NCBI GenBank assembly: GCA_003597955.1 | Contig: QZJU01000006.1 | Location: 1-34,499, forward strand | DNA length: 34,499 bases | Origin: Candidatus Parcubacteria bacterium | GTDB taxonomy: Bacteria > Patescibacteriota > Patescibacteriia > PEXW01 | Direction: 5' to 3' | Shown here: positions 1 to 7,594 of the stretch, piece after piece | How the letters are laid out: the number at the start of each line of letters is the position of its first letter | Position numbering within the stretch: the first letter of the stretch is position 1 | Notes under the pieces: generated by a model | The model's database searches: none | The model's input: only the letters and a program-made list of their open reading frames with translations | Told to the model about the DNA's origin: nothing | Translations under genes and position numbers: made by a program

Positions 1-24
1 CCTGGCAAGAGAGGTTCCATTCAT

Positions 25-77
25 CCCCGCACTTAAAGCGGCTAAAAGACTACTCCTGACGCCGCTTCCGTGCGGGG
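25..77. other. Two-tier inverted repeat, unidentified structured element
   Basis: CCCCGCAC (25-32) is complementary to GTGCGGGG (70-77), and inside it GCGGC (38-42) pairs with GCCGC (61-65), leaving an 18-nt apical loop and an asymmetric internal loop. No T-run follows on either strand, so it is not a plain intrinsic terminator. I could not match it to SRP RNA, tmRNA or RNase P signatures. It may be the tail of an RNA or repeat beginning before the window. Confidence 0.45.
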
Positions 78-95
78 TTTCCTGGATTAGAAAAA

Positions 96-124
96 AGGGC
101 GAGGATTTTTAAATCCGTCGCCCT
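96..124. other. Hairpin without T-tract
   Basis: AGGGCGA (96-102) pairs with TCGCCCT (118-124), extended by GGAT/ATCC across one bulged G, with a 6-nt AT loop. An A-run precedes it (91-96), so on the minus strand the hairpin is followed by T residues and could end a minus-strand transcript. The rest of 125-221 holds nothing I can name. Confidence 0.4.
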
Positions 125-221
125 GATGACTTTGCGTTTATCGTCGCCCAACAAAACTTGGCCTATTTTTGGGAAAAAAATAAAAACGCATAAATCCGAG
201 GGTTAAAAACCAATTCGTGGG

Positions 222-250
222 CTGACGGTTTTTAGAATCCACGATATACT
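222..250 (+). promoter_or_regulatory. Sigma70-type promoter of the glycosyltransferase operon
   Basis: CTGACG (222-227), 17-nt spacer, TATACT (245-250). Transcription would start near 257, after the in-frame ATG at 253, which is why the ATG at 280 is taken as the start of the first gene. The leader would be about 23 nt with no Shine-Dalgarno. Confidence 0.6.
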
Positions 251-279
251 AGATGTGGATTTGTTTTAATTTTCAGCCT

Positions 280-1338
280 ATGAAAAAACTAAAAATCGCC
301 CAGTTGGTCCCTTTTGAAGAAACCGTCCCGCCGACCAAGTATGGCGGCACAGAATTGGTAGCGGCGAATTTGTGCGATGGCCTGGTTGGCCAAGGCCACG
401 ATGTCACTCTGTATTCGGTTGGCGGTTCGCGCACTAAAGCCAAACTAGTAAAAATTTTTCCCCAGTCGCTTCGTGCCACAACCGGAACCGATTTAAAAGC
501 CCGGGAATCTTTGAAGTTTATGGGCGTGGGTAAGGTATTAGCCTATATTCTGCAAAACCGCTTTGATGTCATTCATAATCACATTGGCTGGCGGCTGCTG
601 CCATTTTTGGAAGTTTTACCGGCGCCGGTCGTGACCACTTTGCACGGCCCCTTGGATATTGCTTACCAACAAATGGTTTATGGCGCTTATAAACGGGCAA
701 ATTTTGTTTCGATTTCTAATAACCAGCGCAAGCCCTTAAAACTTAATTATGCCGCCACGGTTTACAACGGCATTCAAGTGGAAAAATTTACCTATCAAGA
801 AAAAAAAGATGACTACCTGGCTTTCTTGGGCCGGATGAGCCCGGAAAAAGGGCCGGTGCAGGCCATTCAGGTAGCCAAGAAAACCGGGCGAAAATTAATT
901 ATGGCGGCCAAGGTTGACGCTGTCGACATTAAATTCTTCAATACTGAAGTTAGGCCGCACATTGACGGAAAACAAATCGTGTTCTTAGGCGAGGTTGATC
1001 ACGCAGGCAAAAATAAGCTTTTGGCCAGGGCGTCCGGGCTGCTGGCTCTGATCCAGTGGGAAGAGCCTTTTGGACTTTTCATGGCCGAAGCCAATGCTTG
1101 CGGCACGCCCGTTATCGCCATGGCCCGCGGCGCGGCGCCTGAAGTGATCGCTCATAAAAAAACTGGGTACTTGGTGCATACAATCGAGGAAGCGGTAAAA
1201 ATGGTTGGGCGCTTGGATAAAATTAAGCCGAAAGATTGCCGCCAGCGCGCCGTCGCGCGCTTTTCCGTTGCGGCCATGGTTGGCGGATATGTTCGTGTTT
1301 ACCGAAAGTTAATTCAAAATTGGCGTAAACGAAAATGA
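280..1338 (+). CDS. GT4-family glycosyltransferase (copy A)
   Basis: A 352-residue GT-B fold retaining glycosyltransferase of family 4, which would transfer a sugar from a nucleotide-sugar donor to a glycan or lipid acceptor at the cytoplasmic face. Visible signs: the N-terminal YGGTE acceptor-side loop near residue 23, the linker GRMSPEKGP that opens the donor domain, and the C-terminal EPFGLFMAEANACGTPVIA segment carrying the E-x7-E motif. The start is the ATG at 280, because the paralogue at 2316 begins with the same MKKLKIAQ and because the upstream ATG at 253 falls at or before the expected transcription start. First gene of an operon; its stop overlaps the next start (ATGA). Several stretches are nucleotide-identical to the paralogue at 2316. 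Substrate unknown. Confidence 0.88.
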   Translation: MKKLKIAQLVPFEETVPPTKYGGTELVAANLCDGLVGQGHDVTLYSVGGSRTKAKLVKIFPQSLRATTGTDLKARESLKFMGVGKVLAYILQNRFDVIHNHIGWRLLPFLEVLPAPVVTTLHGPLDIAYQQMVYGAYKRANFVSISNNQRKPLKLNYAATVYNGIQVEKFTYQEKKDDYLAFLGRMSPEKGPVQAIQVAKKTGRKLIMAAKVDAVDIKFFNTEVRPHIDGKQIVFLGEVDHAGKNKLLARASGLLALIQWEEPFGLFMAEANACGTPVIAMARGAAPEVIAHKKTGYLVHTIEEAVKMVGRLDKIKPKDCRQRAVARFSVAAMVGGYVRVYRKLIQNWRKRK

Positions 1339-2312
1339 ACCGACCCGCCCTGCTTCGCCACATTCAAACCATTTTGCAAGCCCGGGGTCTAAAACCCAAT
1401 GCCAGCCTTAATGAGGTTTTGGGGCACCACATGCGATTTTTTCGAACGGCTTGCCAAAACGCCAAAGGTGAAAAATTCACTTTTAAAATTTATTTGCTAA
1501 AAAGAGCGCGAACCCGAAAAGATTTTCAAAACGAGATTGCCTTTTATCACTATGCCAGCCAGGCGCGCTTGCGCCAGTTCCCCCGCTTTGTCGCCGGCAA
1601 CCGCAACTCCCAGCACCCGTGGATTCTCTACCACTTCATTCCGGGCGTTTCCTTCACGGCGTACCTGAAAAAAAATAAACGCCCCAAGCCGAAGTTAATC
1701 AAGCAGCTGGCGCAAACCATGCTGGCTTATGGATCGCTAAAATTACCCGCTCGCACCAAAAGGCAGCTGCGTTGGAATAACAGCGCTTTGGATTTTGCGG
1801 CTCGGTTCCGAAGTCTGATCAGCGGCTCACGCAAGCCGGTTCTGCTAAAATACCTGCGTCAAAATGAATTAGAGGCCCTGGCGAGAATTATTGCGTTCCA
1901 TAAAGACGCGGATCGCCGGGACTTGCCGGTCGGCTTGAGTCATGGTGATTTAAGCACCAACAACCTCTTGGTTCAGCCAAGGGGTTTTGCGGTTTTGGAT
2001 TGGGAGCATGTGCAAAGCGCTTCGCCCGCCTATGATGTGGCCGAGCTCTGGGTGAAAGAATTCTCCAAATCACCTTGGCGAAATCAATTGGTCGCCTCGC
2101 TGGCCAAAACCCAAACCGATTCCCAAAAATTTCGTTGGCTTTTTTGCGTAGAGGTTGCGCTGTTTTGCTTAAGGGATCTGCTCTTGCACGATCGCATCTG
2201 GCACGAACTGCATTCGCTTCAGCGGAAACGCATTATAAAAAAATTGCTCAACTATTACTCGCGGACTTACCGCGCTGCCTTGCGAGGCTTTGTGGCCTTA
2301 AACAAAAGTTAA
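1335..2312 (+). CDS. APH/choline-kinase-fold phosphotransferase
   Basis: A 325-residue protein of the aminoglycoside phosphotransferase/choline kinase superfamily. The catalytic loop reads H203-G-D205 followed by N210, and the metal-binding site is D222-W-E, both in the family spacing; K51 in FTFKIYLL is the likely ATP-binding lysine. The family phosphorylates small hydroxylated compounds including sugars and choline. Lying between two glycosyltransferases in a translationally coupled operon, it more likely phosphorylates a sugar or a lipid/polyol acceptor than an antibiotic; that is inference. The ATG overlaps the stop of the upstream gene by ATGA. The next gene starts 3 nt after its stop. 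Confidence 0.8.
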   Translation: MNRPALLRHIQTILQARGLKPNASLNEVLGHHMRFFRTACQNAKGEKFTFKIYLLKRARTRKDFQNEIAFYHYASQARLRQFPRFVAGNRNSQHPWILYHFIPGVSFTAYLKKNKRPKPKLIKQLAQTMLAYGSLKLPARTKRQLRWNNSALDFAARFRSLISGSRKPVLLKYLRQNELEALARIIAFHKDADRRDLPVGLSHGDLSTNNLLVQPRGFAVLDWEHVQSASPAYDVAELWVKEFSKSPWRNQLVASLAKTQTDSQKFRWLFCVEVALFCLRDLLLHDRIWHELHSLQRKRIIKKLLNYYSRTYRAALRGFVALNKS

Positions 2313-2315
2313 AAT

Positions 2316-3371
2316 ATGAAAAAATTAAAGATCGCTCAGGTCGCACCCCTGGCCGAGCGCGTGCCGCCGAAAAAATACGGCGGTACGGAAATCGTCATTT
2401 ACAACCTGGTGGAGAGCTTGATTACGCGAGGCCACCAAGTGACACTTTTTGCCAGATCAGATTCGAAGACCTCGGCCAAATTATCCCCCCTTTACCGTCC
2501 CGATCCTCGCGCGAAAAAACGTCAAAGCGCGCGGGGCTATTTGGTTCCCAATTTCTGGCAGACCCTAGAGCTTGGCCGAGTCTTTGAAAATGCAAACGAT
2601 TTTGACATTATACATTTGCACATCGGTACGACTTTTTTCCCTTACGCCCGATTAGTTAAGACCCCGTGCGTATTAACTTTGCACGGGCGTTTGAATACGG
2701 CTGAAGCAAAATTCGTTCACTCGGCTTATCCGGAAATCCCTTTGGTTTCTATCTCCAACAACCAACGAAGGCCGCTGCCAAAATTAAATTATGCCGCCAC
2801 GGTTTACAACGGCATTGATTTGCAAAAATTTAAGTTGGGTGCCGGCCGCGGCGGCTACCTAGCATTTTTGGGCCGGATGAGCCCGGAAAAAGGGCCGGTG
2901 CAGGCCATTCAAGCGGCGAAAAAATCCGGCCGCAAATTGGTAATGGCGGCCAAGCTTGACTTGGTTGACCGAGCTTATTACCAAAAAAAGGTCGAGCCAC
3001 TTATCGACGGCAGGCAAATTGTCTTTTTGGGTGAAATAAATCAAAAACAAAAAATTGAGATGTTAAAAAACGCATCCGGGCTATTGGCCCTGATCCAGTG
3101 GGAAGAGCCTTTTGGTTTGTTTATGACTGAAGCCATGGCTTGCGGCACGCCCGTGATTGCCACGGCCCGGGGTTCGGTGCCAGAAATCGTAAAAAACGGC
3201 GAGACTGGGTTTGTGGTAAAAAACCTTTCGCAAGCCCTGAGGGCGATTAATAATTTGAGCAAAATTTCGCGCCTCGCTTGCCGCCAAAGAGTCGAGAATT
3301 ACTTTTCCGCTCAGACTATGGTGGACAATTATGAAGCCGTGTACTATAAGCTTATCTGCTCAAAAAAATGA
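2316..3371 (+). CDS. GT4-family glycosyltransferase (copy B)
   Basis: A 351-residue paralogue of the protein at 280, with the same order of landmarks: KKYGGTE near the N-terminus, YLAFLGRMSPEKGP at the donor domain entrance, and EEPFGLFMTEAMACGTPVIA with the E-x7-E motif. The N-terminal acceptor-binding half differs clearly from copy A while parts of the donor half are identical even at DNA level (2787-2816, 2868-2911, 3090-3115), suggesting duplication followed by divergence of acceptor specificity or by partial gene conversion. Stop overlaps the following start by ATGA. No Shine-Dalgarno; translation is probably coupled to the upstream gene. Confidence 0.87.
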   Translation: MKKLKIAQVAPLAERVPPKKYGGTEIVIYNLVESLITRGHQVTLFARSDSKTSAKLSPLYRPDPRAKKRQSARGYLVPNFWQTLELGRVFENANDFDIIHLHIGTTFFPYARLVKTPCVLTLHGRLNTAEAKFVHSAYPEIPLVSISNNQRRPLPKLNYAATVYNGIDLQKFKLGAGRGGYLAFLGRMSPEKGPVQAIQAAKKSGRKLVMAAKLDLVDRAYYQKKVEPLIDGRQIVFLGEINQKQKIEMLKNASGLLALIQWEEPFGLFMTEAMACGTPVIATARGSVPEIVKNGETGFVVKNLSQALRAINNLSKISRLACRQRVENYFSAQTMVDNYEAVYYKLICSKK

Positions 3372-4399
3372 AACCGAAAATCGCCATCTTGGCATCCAAT
3401 CTCTTCCCGGTTCCTCCCGCGGCCACGGCCGCGGCCGAACTGATTGTCTCGCAAATCACCGAGGGTTTGGTAGATTTGGGCTTCCCGGTTACGCTCTACG
3501 CCGCCGGCGATGCGAAAACCCAAGCCCGGCTGGTTTCCGTCACGCCACGAGCTTCGGCTTTGGAACCCAAAATCGGCATGGCGAATCACAAGGCTTATGA
3601 ACTTTTGCTGGCGGCAAAAGCTTATGCCGACGCAAACGCTTGGGGCGCCAAAATCCTGCTTTCGCATATGTCCATGATCAGCGCGAATTTTGCCCGTTTT
3701 GGTAAATTCCCTACTCTGGCCCTGCTTCACAGTCCCCCAACTTATACTGATGCGCGGGTAATGCTGGCGAACAAAAATTTTCAAAAATACATTTCCATTT
3801 CCAATGCTCAAAGAAAACTTGTGCCCGGCGTAAACTATGTCGCCACAATTTACCACGGGGTGGATACGCAAAAACTTAAATTCCATCCGCAGCCCGGATC
3901 GTACCTGGCTTTCCTGGGCAGGATTCGAGATTACAAAGGCGTCTTGGAAGCAATCCAAGTGGCGCAAGCCGTAAAAATGCCTTTAAAAATTGCCGGGCCG
4001 ATTGGCGATCCGGTTTATTTTGCCAAAAAAGTAAAGCCCCGCCTGGGCGGGCTGGTAAAATATGTAGGCGAAATAAAACACTCACAGAAAAATGAATTTC
4101 TTGGCCATGCTCTGGCCACGCTTTTTCCCATTGGCTGGGCCGAGCCTTTTGGCTTGGTCTTGCCCGAATCCTTGGCCTGCGGCACGCCTGTTATCGCTTT
4201 TCCGCGCGGTTCGGTTAAAGAAATTCTACGAAATGGCAAGACCGGGTTTTTGGTTTATGGTGTCAAAGCAATGGCCAAAAAGGTTAAAAAAATTCGCCAC
4301 ATCAACCGCCAAATCTGCCGGCAAGAAGCTGAAAAAAGATTTTCCCTAAATCGGATGGTTAATGATTACGCAAAAATCCTAACAAAGTTTGCCAAATAA
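3368..4399 (+). CDS. GT4-family glycosyltransferase (copy C)
   Basis: A 343-residue member of the same GT4 subgroup but more distant: YLAFLGRIRDYKG replaces the GRMSPEKGP linker, and the donor site segment is AEPFGLVLPESLACGTPVIAFPRG, still with the E-x7-E spacing. The acceptor-domain loop is PPAATAAAELI instead of YGGTE. Third glycosyltransferase of the operon, so the cluster probably adds consecutive sugars to one glycan. Starts inside the stop of copy B (ATGA). The next gene follows after 3 nt. Confidence 0.85.
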   Translation: MKPKIAILASNLFPVPPAATAAAELIVSQITEGLVDLGFPVTLYAAGDAKTQARLVSVTPRASALEPKIGMANHKAYELLLAAKAYADANAWGAKILLSHMSMISANFARFGKFPTLALLHSPPTYTDARVMLANKNFQKYISISNAQRKLVPGVNYVATIYHGVDTQKLKFHPQPGSYLAFLGRIRDYKGVLEAIQVAQAVKMPLKIAGPIGDPVYFAKKVKPRLGGLVKYVGEIKHSQKNEFLGHALATLFPIGWAEPFGLVLPESLACGTPVIAFPRGSVKEILRNGKTGFLVYGVKAMAKKVKKIRHINRQICRQEAEKRFSLNRMVNDYAKILTKFAK

Positions 4400-4402
4400 C
4401 CT

Positions 4403-5320
4403 ATGCGTCAAGCCGAACTAAGAATTGATTCCGTCCACGACCGTGCCGTCATCATTTCGCCCCGACGCAGCAATCGGCCGCATGATGTGGCCGAAACCAC
4501 CACAGCCATTCACCCTCCGGAGTGCCCTTTTTGCCCGCAAGCTTTAAAAAAACTGCCCGCAATTTACCATCTGGGTCGGGGCGAACGCGCCATCCAGGTT
4601 ATTAAAAATTCTTTTCCGGCCGTCAGCTTAAACAACCCGCGGGCGTACGGCTACCAAGAGGTAATAATCGAAACGCCCAAGCACGATTTGGAGCTGGGTG
4701 AATTGCCGGTTGCCCAGCTTGACCGACTCCTCAAGGTTTACCAGCACCGGACTCTGGCTATTGGCCGTTTGAAAAAAATCGAGTATATTTTGATTTTTAA
4801 AAATCACGGCGGCAAGGCCGGCGCTTCTTTGATTCATGCGCATTCGCAAATTTTCGCCACAGGCTTTGTGCCGCCCCACATAATTTTAAAACTGAAAAAT
4901 GTCCGCGCTTATAAAATTGAGCACGGCGCCTGTTACTATTGCGATACCTTAAAAAAAGAGGGGCGGAGTCCGCGCAAAATTTTAACCAACCGATATGTCA
5001 CGGCTTTTGCGCCTTATGCTTCAAGTTACCCTTATGAGGCATGGCTGATGCCCAACCGGCACCTGGACAATCTGACTCGTTTAAACCCAACCGAACGCCA
5101 GGCTTTTGCCCAGGCTTTGCATAAAATTTTAAAAAAACTGAACAGCATTCGAGTCTCTTATAATTTTTACCTGCACCAAACCCTGACTGACAAGGACGAA
5201 CATTTCTATTTACGGATATCGCCCCGCGAGCAGACCTGGGGCGGAGTGGAGGTCGGTTCGCGCCTGATCATAAATTCCGTGGCGCCCGAAGACGCGGCCA
5301 GGTTTTACCGAAGCAAATAG
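4403..5320 (+). CDS. galT: Galactose-1-phosphate uridylyltransferase-like HIT-superfamily enzyme
   Basis: A 305-residue nucleotidylyltransferase of the GalT branch of the HIT superfamily, which moves a nucleotide monophosphate between a nucleotide sugar and a sugar 1-phosphate. The active site is H145-A-H147-S-Q149; H147 corresponds to the histidine that carries the nucleotidyl group. A CPFC pair (C41, C44) and a second CYYC pair (C177, C180) fit zinc sites of this family. Length and motifs fit GalT or the related ADP-glucose phosphorylase group, and I cannot separate these from sequence alone. Last gene of the operon, 3 nt after copy C, and it would connect sugar phosphates with the donors used by the glycosyltransferases. 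A terminator-like hairpin follows. Confidence 0.8.
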   Translation: MRQAELRIDSVHDRAVIISPRRSNRPHDVAETTTAIHPPECPFCPQALKKLPAIYHLGRGERAIQVIKNSFPAVSLNNPRAYGYQEVIIETPKHDLELGELPVAQLDRLLKVYQHRTLAIGRLKKIEYILIFKNHGGKAGASLIHAHSQIFATGFVPPHIILKLKNVRAYKIEHGACYYCDTLKKEGRSPRKILTNRYVTAFAPYASSYPYEAWLMPNRHLDNLTRLNPTERQAFAQALHKILKKLNSIRVSYNFYLHQTLTDKDEHFYLRISPREQTWGGVEVGSRLIINSVAPEDAARFYRSK

Positions 5321-5340
5321 CTTGATAACCTTGCTGCTTG

Positions 5341-5372
5341 AGGCGTAAGGCTTGAGTCACGCTTATTTTTTT
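5341..5372 (+). terminator. Probable intrinsic terminator of the sugar operon
   Basis: AGGCGT (5341-5346) pairs with ACGCTT (5359-5364) with one G-T wobble, followed by A and seven T. A weak stem but a good T-tract. Confidence 0.5.
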
Positions 5373-5374
5373 GC

Positions 5375-5408
5375 GAAAAAAATGCCCCGCAATTTTTCTT
5401 GTGGGGCA
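5375..5408 (-). terminator. Intrinsic terminator of the small basic protein gene
   Basis: On the minus strand TGCCCCAC (5408-5401) pairs with GCGGGGCA (5390-5383, one wobble), followed by a run of seven T (complement of the A-run 5376-5382). Confidence 0.7.
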
Positions 5409-5461
5409 AAGTGGTTTAGGCAACTAATCCGACTCTGGTGGTGACTTAAGAAATCCAAGCC

Positions 5462-5563
5462 TCATTTTTTTCGAATTTCCCGTGCTACTGCTTTTGGGAG
5501 TCGAACTTTCTTGCGGGTCTTTTTTGGACCAAGTTTCTTTTTGATTTTTTTGGAACGAGACAT
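5462..5563 (-). CDS. 33-residue highly basic protein, possibly ribosome-associated
   Basis: Starts at the ATG read from 5563, 7 nt after a near-perfect AAAGGAGGTT (5580-5571, minus); a longer upstream reading frame exists but is ignored for this reason. The peptide MSRSKKIKKKLGPKKTRKKV plus 13 more residues has about half Lys/Arg, no hydrophobic core, and ends REIRKK. Composition resembles small ribosomal proteins of the bTHX or bS22 (AURKAIP1/COX24) kind, but I see no diagnostic match. Monocistronic, with its own terminator. The gene is convincing from the RBS and terminator; the function is not known. Confidence 0.72.
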   Translation of the reverse strand: MSRSKKIKKKLGPKKTRKKVRLPKAVAREIRKK

Positions 5564-5646
5564 CTTCCCAAACCTCCTTTTTGTGATTTGCCGATAAACA
5601 GATAATTTTCTAAGCGCTGTCTGAATAATCGGCATTGAACCAAAAT

Positions 5647-5675
5647 TTGAGAAAAAGGTCAAGGACTTATATAGT
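5647..5675 (+). promoter_or_regulatory. Promoter of the glycosidase gene
   Basis: TTGAGA (5647-5652), 17-nt spacer, TATAGT (5670-5675). The ATG at 5687 is only 11 nt after the -10, so the mRNA has a leader of about 5 nt or none. Confidence 0.7.
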
Positions 5676-5686
5676 TAATAGCAGTT

Positions 5687-7537
5687 ATGCCTCAACTCGA
5701 CAACAATTTATGGATTGCCGGCGGTTACTATGTTGACTTTGACCAGCTAAACCAATTCCGGATTATCGGGCCGAATAACCATTTGTACTGCGGCTTGATC
5801 GATGTGCCGCGTCACCGCATCGCGATTGACAAGGTGGAAGTGGCGCCGGATCAAAAATGCGTAGTTGTGGGCAAGTTTTTAAGCAAAAATTTGAACCTCT
5901 ACCATCCGATGCTTGGCGATATGCGGACTATGCGCGGTTTAGTGGTCGACGCCAAAACTAGCGCCATGCGTTCTTTTTTGGAATTGCGCAAAATCGAACA
6001 CAGCGAATCCGTGCCCATGTGGATTCACAAAAGCGTAGGCAGCGAAGGCAAGGCTTTGGTTTTCCGGCGGTCTTACGGCGAAAAATGGTATGGCGTAAAT
6101 TTCACCTTTCCAAAAAACATTTCGATTCACAACCTCACGCGACCGTTCGGCGGGTTCCGCCTAGAAACCAAAAGCAAAAACCACATACCCTTTACCATTA
6201 CCGCAGACACCAATGACTTGCCCGAGCTTGCTTATCGCTGTTCGGTGTTGCCGAGCGAAGCAATTGACTGGAAGGTCTTCGGTAAAGAAGCCAAGATGAT
6301 AAAAAGGCTCTGGGAGCGCTCAAAAATTGAAATCGACCACCTGATTACCTGGGGCAAATCTTCGGGCGATCGGTTTGGCACGGTTTTTCCGCGCGACTGG
6401 ATGGAGTCCGTGCTTTTGGGCGCGGGCGATATTCCCTCAGAAACCATCGATGCGATGGTCTGCCGCTGTTTGACCAATATCGACAGTCAAGGCCGGCTTT
6501 GGCACGAAGACGCGGTCGGCGAATACCGCTACAAACACCATTTAGCCGGACGGGATATCTTTGATCGAAAAATGATTGACATTGAGCCTTTGACAATTCT
6601 GGCCTTGCGTTTTGTTTCGCCCTACTTTTGGACGAACAAGGAGGCTATAAAAAAACTTCGATTGGTGGCAAATTACCTGGCTACCCGAGCCCGAAAAAAA
6701 TATTTCATCGCTTTTAAGAAAAAGCCCAAAAACCGACAAACCCAGGAAGAACCGTATTATTTGGTGGGTAATTGGCGCGACAGCACTTGGGCTTTCAAAA
6801 AAATCCATCCCCACATCGCCCCGTTTGATGTTAATGCGGTTTTGTATCCTTTGGCTTTACGCCAAATTTTAGCATTAAATCAAAAATTGGGGCTGCACAT
6901 TCCTGACTTGAAAAAACTTTGCGCGCGCTGGGAGAAAAAAATCAGCGCTTTTGCCTTTCAAAATCCCGACCGTTTGCCGGCTTACGCTTTGGCCGCATAT
7001 GGTTTCCCCAGCAATGTTCCCGCTTCAGCGAAAAAAATGCGCTACCAACTTTTAAAAGTCAACCATTTGGACGAATGCTACCGTTACGCTTTGGGCGAGG
7101 GCGTGGAGGCGGACTTGGCGAGTTTTTGCAAAAGGCTGGGTTCCAAAGAATACTTTTTCACGCCCTCGGGCCCCACGCTAATCGCGGCCAATAACGGTTT
7201 AGGCTACACCACCCAGGAATACCATGGCTTGGTGATTTGGACCAAACAGGTGGCTTTTACCGTGCTGGGTTTGGTCAAACATTACGAGCGCCGACAGACG
7301 ACCTGGCGGCCCGCAACTTTGAAATTGTTAAAAGCCACGGCCTTGACTATGTGCCGAACTATGCTGAAGGTCTTTGCTAAACTTGGCGCCATACCCGAGC
7401 TCCATTATGACGATCATGGTTCCCCACGACTTTTCACTGACCAGCAGGCTGTGGGCGAAAGAATGAGTCGGGTGCAATTATGGTCGGCTGTTGGCGCTCG
7501 CCGAATTTTTCGGGAATATTACAAATTACTGAAATAA
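5687..7537 (+). CDS. Six-hairpin glycosidase, glucoamylase/debranching-enzyme-like
   Basis: A 616-residue protein resembling the amylo-alpha-1,6-glucosidase and GH15-type (alpha/alpha)6 barrel enzymes. The N-terminal 190 residues are beta-rich, as in the N-terminal domain of these enzymes. The barrel follows, with the conserved-looking SSGDRFGTVFPRDWMESVLLG segment, an acidic LWHEDAVGEYRY loop, and NWRDSTWAFK. No signal peptide, so it probably acts in the cytoplasm on a storage or imported alpha-glucan, releasing glucose units. It lies just after the glycosyltransferase/GalT operon but has its own promoter, consistent with a shared glycan economy. Exact linkage specificity cannot be read from the sequence. 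Confidence 0.7.
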   Translation: MPQLDNNLWIAGGYYVDFDQLNQFRIIGPNNHLYCGLIDVPRHRIAIDKVEVAPDQKCVVVGKFLSKNLNLYHPMLGDMRTMRGLVVDAKTSAMRSFLELRKIEHSESVPMWIHKSVGSEGKALVFRRSYGEKWYGVNFTFPKNISIHNLTRPFGGFRLETKSKNHIPFTITADTNDLPELAYRCSVLPSEAIDWKVFGKEAKMIKRLWERSKIEIDHLITWGKSSGDRFGTVFPRDWMESVLLGAGDIPSETIDAMVCRCLTNIDSQGRLWHEDAVGEYRYKHHLAGRDIFDRKMIDIEPLTILALRFVSPYFWTNKEAIKKLRLVANYLATRARKKYFIAFKKKPKNRQTQEEPYYLVGNWRDSTWAFKKIHPHIAPFDVNAVLYPLALRQILALNQKLGLHIPDLKKLCARWEKKISAFAFQNPDRLPAYALAAYGFPSNVPASAKKMRYQLLKVNHLDECYRYALGEGVEADLASFCKRLGSKEYFFTPSGPTLIAANNGLGYTTQEYHGLVIWTKQVAFTVLGLVKHYERRQTTWRPATLKLLKATALTMCRTMLKVFAKLGAIPELHYDDHGSPRLFTDQQAVGERMSRVQLWSAVGARRIFREYYKLLK

Positions 7538-7548
7538 CGCTTTGGGGG

Positions 7549-7577
7549 TTGCAAATTTCGAATTTTTTTTGTAAAAT
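7549..7577 (+). promoter_or_regulatory. Promoter of the class A PBP gene
   Basis: TTGCAA (7549-7554), 17-nt spacer, TAAAAT (7572-7577). It overlaps an in-frame TTG at 7577, which therefore cannot be the start; the ATG at 7595 lies 17 nt after the -10. Confidence 0.7.
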
Positions 7578-7594
7578 TGGGGTTCAAAAAACCT

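Noticed and set aside
122-165. CTGATGA resembling a hammerhead ribozyme core
   Set aside because: No GAAA at the required position after stem II and no matching stems I and III.
253-279. Nine extra N-terminal codons for the first glycosyltransferase
   Set aside because: The ATG at 253 lies 3 nt after the -10 hexamer, before the likely transcript start, and the paralogue begins at the position equivalent to 280.
1335-2312. Aminoglycoside resistance enzyme
   Set aside because: The fold is shared, but the operon context of glycosyltransferases and GalT points to a metabolic or glycan kinase; no resistance-specific feature is seen.
5564-5662. N-terminal extension of the small basic protein
   Set aside because: The extension would read through the strong ribosome binding site and has an unlike composition.
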